The notes under the pieces were generated by a model. That model worked only from the letters and a program-made list of their open reading frames with translations. It was not told the origin of the DNA and ran no database searches. Below are positions 61,078 through 64,000 of a stretch of 64,000 nt of DNA, one piece after another. Each line of letters opens with the position of its first letter. Position 1 is the first letter of the stretch. The DNA is from Xanthomonas sp. DAR 80977 (lineage in GTDB: Bacteria; Pseudomonadota; Gammaproteobacteria; Xanthomonadales; Xanthomonadaceae): NCBI RefSeq assembly GCF_041240605.1, contig NZ_CP162487.1, forward strand, positions 4,409,001-4,473,000, written 5' to 3'. The translations under genes were made by a program, and so were the position numbers.

Positions 61078-61413
61078 TCACGGTCCGCGCCCATCGCGAC
61101 GTTTGGCCGATGCCGCCTTCCGCGCCGCGAAAATGCCGCGAATTTCGGCTTCCACCAGGGAACCGAGTACATACAGGCCAGCGAACATCGGCGTCGCCAG
61201 CAATACATACGACACGCTCTGCGGCAACCGCTCGAGCAACCCCGCCAAGCCGAGTCCGTTCGCCACCATGAGCGGCAATATCACCGGGAGTTGTCGCCAC
61301 ACCAACTGCGACTTGTCGTTCACTTGCGGGTCGTTCGCCCACAACAGGCATTGCGCGATCACCGCCGCATACAGCAGGCACAGTACCAATCCGGTCAGGC
61401 TCAACCGGCGCAT
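61078..61413 (-). CDS. Small inner-membrane protein of unknown function
   Basis: A 111-residue protein, not recognised. It has three hydrophobic segments at about 6-25 (LTGLVLCLLYAAVIAQCLLW), 43-60 (PVILPLMVANGLGLAGLL) and 68-87 (YVLLATPMFAGLYVLGSLV), and a basic C-terminus (AARKAASAKRRDGRGP). Its start is three bases after the lptG stop, so it is the last gene of the lptF-lptG operon. The window gives no further clue; a small subunit linked to LPS transport is possible but unproven. Confidence 0.7.
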   Translation of the reverse strand: MRRLSLTGLVLCLLYAAVIAQCLLWANDPQVNDKSQLVWRQLPVILPLMVANGLGLAGLLERLPQSVSYVLLATPMFAGLYVLGSLVEAEIRGIFAARKAASAKRRDGRGP

Positions 61414-61416
61414 CGG

Positions 61417-62523
61417 CTAACTGCTGCGTTTGCGGAACAGCAGCCACGACACGGTCAGCATCACCAGCGGCGGCAAGGCGTAGGCGATGCGGTAGTCGAA
61501 CTTGAGCGCGCCGGCCATGCGCCCGAAGAACAGCTGCAGCAGCCAGAACACCAGCGCGAACAGGATGCCCAGGAACAGGCGCTTGCCCATGCCGCCGCTG
61601 CGCAGCGCGCCGAACGCGAACGGGATCGCGGCGAAGCACAGCGCCAGCACGTTGACCGGGTAGAACCAGCGGCTCCAGTACTGGTCCTCGTAGTCGCGCG
61701 CGTCCAGGCCGTTGCGGCGCCGGTACTCGATGCTGGTGTGCAGGTCGTGCGCCGACAGGTTGCGCGGCTTGGCCAGGCCCGAGGCCAGCGCCGCGGCGTC
61801 CAGCCGCGAGGCCCACGGCAGGCTGTCGAACTTCTCGCGCTGCACCGAGCGCTCGGCGAAGGTGTCGCGGTAGGCCTGTTTCAGGGTCCAGCCGCTGCTG
61901 CGGTGCTCGGCGGTGGTGGCGTGGGTCAGCGAGGCCAGGCGGCCGTGCTGGTCCAGCGTGTACAGGCGCACGTCGCGCAGTTCCAGCCAGGTGCCGCCGT
62001 TGCCTTCCAGGTGTTCCTCGCCGGCCTGCGCGTTGAGGAAGGTGTCGCCCTCGCGCGCCCACACCCCGGAGTAGCGGGCCATGCTCATGTTGCCGTTGTA
62101 CTTGGCGTTGGCCTTGATCGTGTCGGCCTGGTTCTGCGCCCACGGCGCCAGGGTCTCGCCGCTGAACACCATCGCCACGGTCAGCAACAACATCGTGGCC
62201 GCCGCGGCCACGCTCAGCCGCGGCCGCGACAGGCCCAGCGCGCGCAGCGCGGTCAGTTCCGAGGTCGCCGCCAGCTGGCCCAGGCCCATCAGCACGCCGA
62301 TCACCGCGCCGGTCGGGAACAGGGTGTAGGCGCGCCGCGGCACGGTGTAGGCGACGAACGCCACGGCGTGGCCGAGGCTGTAGCTGCCCTTGCCGATGTC
62401 CTTGAATTCGTTGGACAAGGCCATGATCACGTCGAGCCCGAGCAGGACCGCCCAGGTCAGCAGGACGGTGCCGAGCACGGCGCGGCCGACGTAGACGTCG
62501 TGCAGGTTCGGACGCAGCCTCAT
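61417..62523 (-). CDS. lptG: LPS export permease LptG
   Basis: One of the two permeases of the LptB2FG ABC transporter that extracts LPS from the inner membrane. The 368-residue protein has the N-terminal helices (VYVGRAVLGTVLLTWAVLLGLDV, LFPTGAVIGVLMGLGQLA), the TSELTALRALGLS coupling-helix region, a periplasmic beta-jellyroll (about 130-265) and C-terminal helices ending LLFRKRSS. The ATG at 62523 overlaps the lptF stop as ATGA. Confidence 0.95.
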   Translation of the reverse strand: MRLRPNLHDVYVGRAVLGTVLLTWAVLLGLDVIMALSNEFKDIGKGSYSLGHAVAFVAYTVPRRAYTLFPTGAVIGVLMGLGQLAATSELTALRALGLSRPRLSVAAAATMLLLTVAMVFSGETLAPWAQNQADTIKANAKYNGNMSMARYSGVWAREGDTFLNAQAGEEHLEGNGGTWLELRDVRLYTLDQHGRLASLTHATTAEHRSSGWTLKQAYRDTFAERSVQREKFDSLPWASRLDAAALASGLAKPRNLSAHDLHTSIEYRRRNGLDARDYEDQYWSRWFYPVNVLALCFAAIPFAFGALRSGGMGKRLFLGILFALVFWLLQLFFGRMAGALKFDYRIAYALPPLVMLTVSWLLFRKRSS

Positions 62524-63605
62524 GCCGTCTGCCTCCGCGGCCGCGACAGGCGGCCGTCGCGCAGGTAGCTCCACACCGCCAGCGCCAGCAGCGGCAGGGT
62601 CAGCCACCACAGGCCCAGCGCGCGCGGCAGCTTGTCGGTGCTCAGCCACTGGGTGCCGATGAACATCAGGTTGGTGCCGACCAGGTAGGCCAGGAACGCC
62701 AGCATGATCCGGCCGTAGCGCTGCTGCCGCGGCGAACTGCGCGACAGCGGCAGGGTCAGCAGGGCGAAGGCCAGCGCCAGCAGCGGCGGCGCCAGGCGCG
62801 CGTGCAGCTGCGCATTGGCCTGCGGGCGCGGGTCGCCGATCAGCTTGGCGGTGGGCAGCAGCTCGGGATCGTCGTCCTTGCGCGCCTCGCTGCGGTCCGG
62901 CAGGGCCACGTCGTTGCTGACGTAGCGCATCATCCGGTAGTCCAGGCCGTCGCCGGCCAGCGGGCCCTCGACGCGGTAGCCGTCCTCCAGGCGCAGGTAG
63001 CGGTCGGCCCTGCCCTCGAAGAACATCGCGCCGCGCTGCGCGGTGACCACGTCCAGGCGGTCGTCCTTCTGCCGCTGCATGAACACCTTGCCCAGCTTGG
63101 TGCCGTCGCCGGACAGGGTGCTGATGTAGACGATGCCGCCGTCGGACAGCGGGGTGAAGCGCCCGGCCTCCAGCCCGGCCATCAGCAGGCTGCGGTTGGC
63201 CTCGTCGATCAGCCGGTCGGAGGTGCGGTCGGCCCACGGGCCCAGCCACAGCGAGCACAGCCCGACCAGGGTCACCACCGGCACCACCAGCATCAGGATC
63301 GGCCGCAGCAGGCGCCGCGGGCCGACGCCGATGGCGGTGATCACCGCCATCTCCGAGTCGCGGTACAGCCGCGCCAGCGCCAGCAGCAGGCCCAGCATCA
63401 GCGCCAGCGGCAGGATCAGCGGCAGGTACACCACGAATTGCAGGCCGAGCTGGGAGAACAGCAACTTGGCCGGGATGCGGCCATCGGCGATGTTGCCCAG
63501 GATATCGACCAGCACGCCGCCGACGCTGACCACCAGCAACACGATGAGGGTGGCCAAGAAGCTCTGGATGAAATCGCGCAGCAGGTATCGATCGAGCTTC
63601 GGCAT
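62520..63605 (-). CDS. lptF: LPS export permease LptF
   Basis: The second permease of LptB2FG, 361 residues. It starts MPKLDRYLLRDFIQSFLATLIVLL, the typical LptF N-terminus, followed by VDILGNIADGRIP, LPLILPLALMLGLLLALARLYRDSEMAVITAIGVGP (coupling helix), a periplasmic jellyroll (about 125-255) and the C-terminal helices. It is divergent from pepA; the 108-base gap between them (63606-63713) holds both promoters, as in other gamma-proteobacteria, but no clear -35/-10 pair was found. Confidence 0.95.
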   Translation of the reverse strand: MPKLDRYLLRDFIQSFLATLIVLLVVSVGGVLVDILGNIADGRIPAKLLFSQLGLQFVVYLPLILPLALMLGLLLALARLYRDSEMAVITAIGVGPRRLLRPILMLVVPVVTLVGLCSLWLGPWADRTSDRLIDEANRSLLMAGLEAGRFTPLSDGGIVYISTLSGDGTKLGKVFMQRQKDDRLDVVTAQRGAMFFEGRADRYLRLEDGYRVEGPLAGDGLDYRMMRYVSNDVALPDRSEARKDDDPELLPTAKLIGDPRPQANAQLHARLAPPLLALAFALLTLPLSRSSPRQQRYGRIMLAFLAYLVGTNLMFIGTQWLSTDKLPRALGLWWLTLPLLALAVWSYLRDGRLSRPRRQTA

Positions 63606-63713
63606 GGGGGTGGGTTGATTTAAACTCTCGGATTCGTTCGCGGCGGAGCCAGCCTAACCCGGCTGGACGTAAACAGCCCGCGATTGTACGGATTTGCCAA
63701 CGGAATCTGATCA

Positions 63714-64000
63714 ATGGCCCTGGAATTCACCCTGAACCACGACGCCCCGGCTACCGCGGCGTTCGATTGCATCGTCGTCGGCGTGTTCGCCGACAAGCGC
63801 CTGTCGCCTGCCGCCCAGGCCCTGGATGCGGCCAGCGGCGGACGCCTGGCGGCCCTGGCCGGCCGCGGCGACGTCGCCGGCAAGACCGGCGCCACCGCGC
63901 TGCTGCACGACCTGCCGGGGGTCGCCGCGCCGCGCGTGCTCGTGGTCGGCCTGGGCGAGGCCGCCAAGTTCGGCGTGCCGCAGTACCTGAAGGCGGTCGG
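63714..64000 (+). CDS. pepA: Leucyl aminopeptidase PepA, N-terminal part
   Basis: The first 95 codons of a gene cut by the right edge. The translation begins MALEFTLNHDAPATAAFDCI, then VVGVFADKRLSPAAQALD, and continues to the LVVGLGEAAKF segment, which fits the N-terminal domain of PepA, a hexameric metal-dependent aminopeptidase. The catalytic domain lies outside the window. In E. coli PepA also binds DNA at cer/dif-type sites with XerCD, and xerD lies 3.5 kb away, though no functional link is shown. The divergent lptF-lptG/pepA layout is the usual one. Confidence 0.93.
   Translation, partial: MALEFTLNHDAPATAAFDCIVVGVFADKRLSPAAQALDAASGGRLAALAGRGDVAGKTGATALLHDLPGVAAPRVLVVGLGEAAKFGVPQYLKAV

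Noticed and set aside
61417..63714. A 765-codon frame suggesting an LptF-LptG fusion
   Set aside because: The upstream half is an out-of-frame reading of lptF; both permeases have normal lengths with an ATGA overlap.

Overview
This window is GC-rich chromosomal DNA from a member of the Xanthomonadaceae, most likely Xanthomonas or a close relative. The evidence is the Xps-type type II secretion cluster in the gene order E-F-G-H-I-J-K-L-M-N-D, a CRP/Clp-type palindrome upstream of a polysaccharide gene, dense GTGA/ATGA start-stop overlaps, and intergenic families of REP-like hairpins and GGGATTC-type heptamer repeats. No plasmid, phage, IS element, CRISPR array, rRNA or tRNA was recognised. The species cannot be fixed from the sequence alone.

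Layout. 1-2350: a wecB epimerase gene and a BcsB-like periplasmic gene that leaves the window at the left, behind a promoter carrying a Clp-like site. 2499-3014: a peptide deformylase. 3404-14531 (minus): a complete cellulose operon bcsD-bcsP-bcsA-bcsB-bcsZ-bcsC. 14752-15933: pncB. 16055-21398 (minus): a four-gene exopolysaccharide-like module made of an outer-membrane protein, a family 2 glycosyltransferase with an N-terminal MshEN-type (c-di-GMP-binding) domain, a multispanning GT-C-like membrane protein and a GH113-like hydrolase. A further family 2 glycosyltransferase lies upstream. 22732-29744 (plus): a vitamin-salvage-like cluster (NMT1/THI5-like protein, APH-type kinase, double rhodanese, TonB receptor, PnuC transporter, GntR/UTRA regulator) with a perfect HutC-type operator in front. 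29902-42182 (minus): the xps type II secretion operon with a small glycosyltransferase-like gene at its end. 42542-44434: a secreted subtilisin-like protease. 44596-52815: a giant trimeric autotransporter adhesin of 2739 residues. 53908-57960: purL, carrying two in-frame insertions made of the intergenic heptamer hairpins. 58313-63605: dsbC, xerD, an RDD-family gene, a small membrane protein, lptG and lptF. From 63714: the 5' end of pepA.

How it fits together. Much of the window serves the cell surface: cellulose synthesis and export with c-di-GMP control through the BcsA PilZ domain, a second synthase-dependent glycan module that also appears to have a c-di-GMP sensor, type II secretion with a plausible substrate next door, a large adhesin, periplasmic disulfide isomerisation and LPS transport. 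The pairing of wecB (the E. coli N4 receptor gene nfrC) with an NfrB-like synthase whose MshEN domain sits at the opposite end is the best candidate here for an undescribed system. The GntR-controlled salvage cluster and the RPE-like insertion of intergenic hairpins into purL are the other two prominent findings. All functional links are inferred from domains and gene order read by eye.
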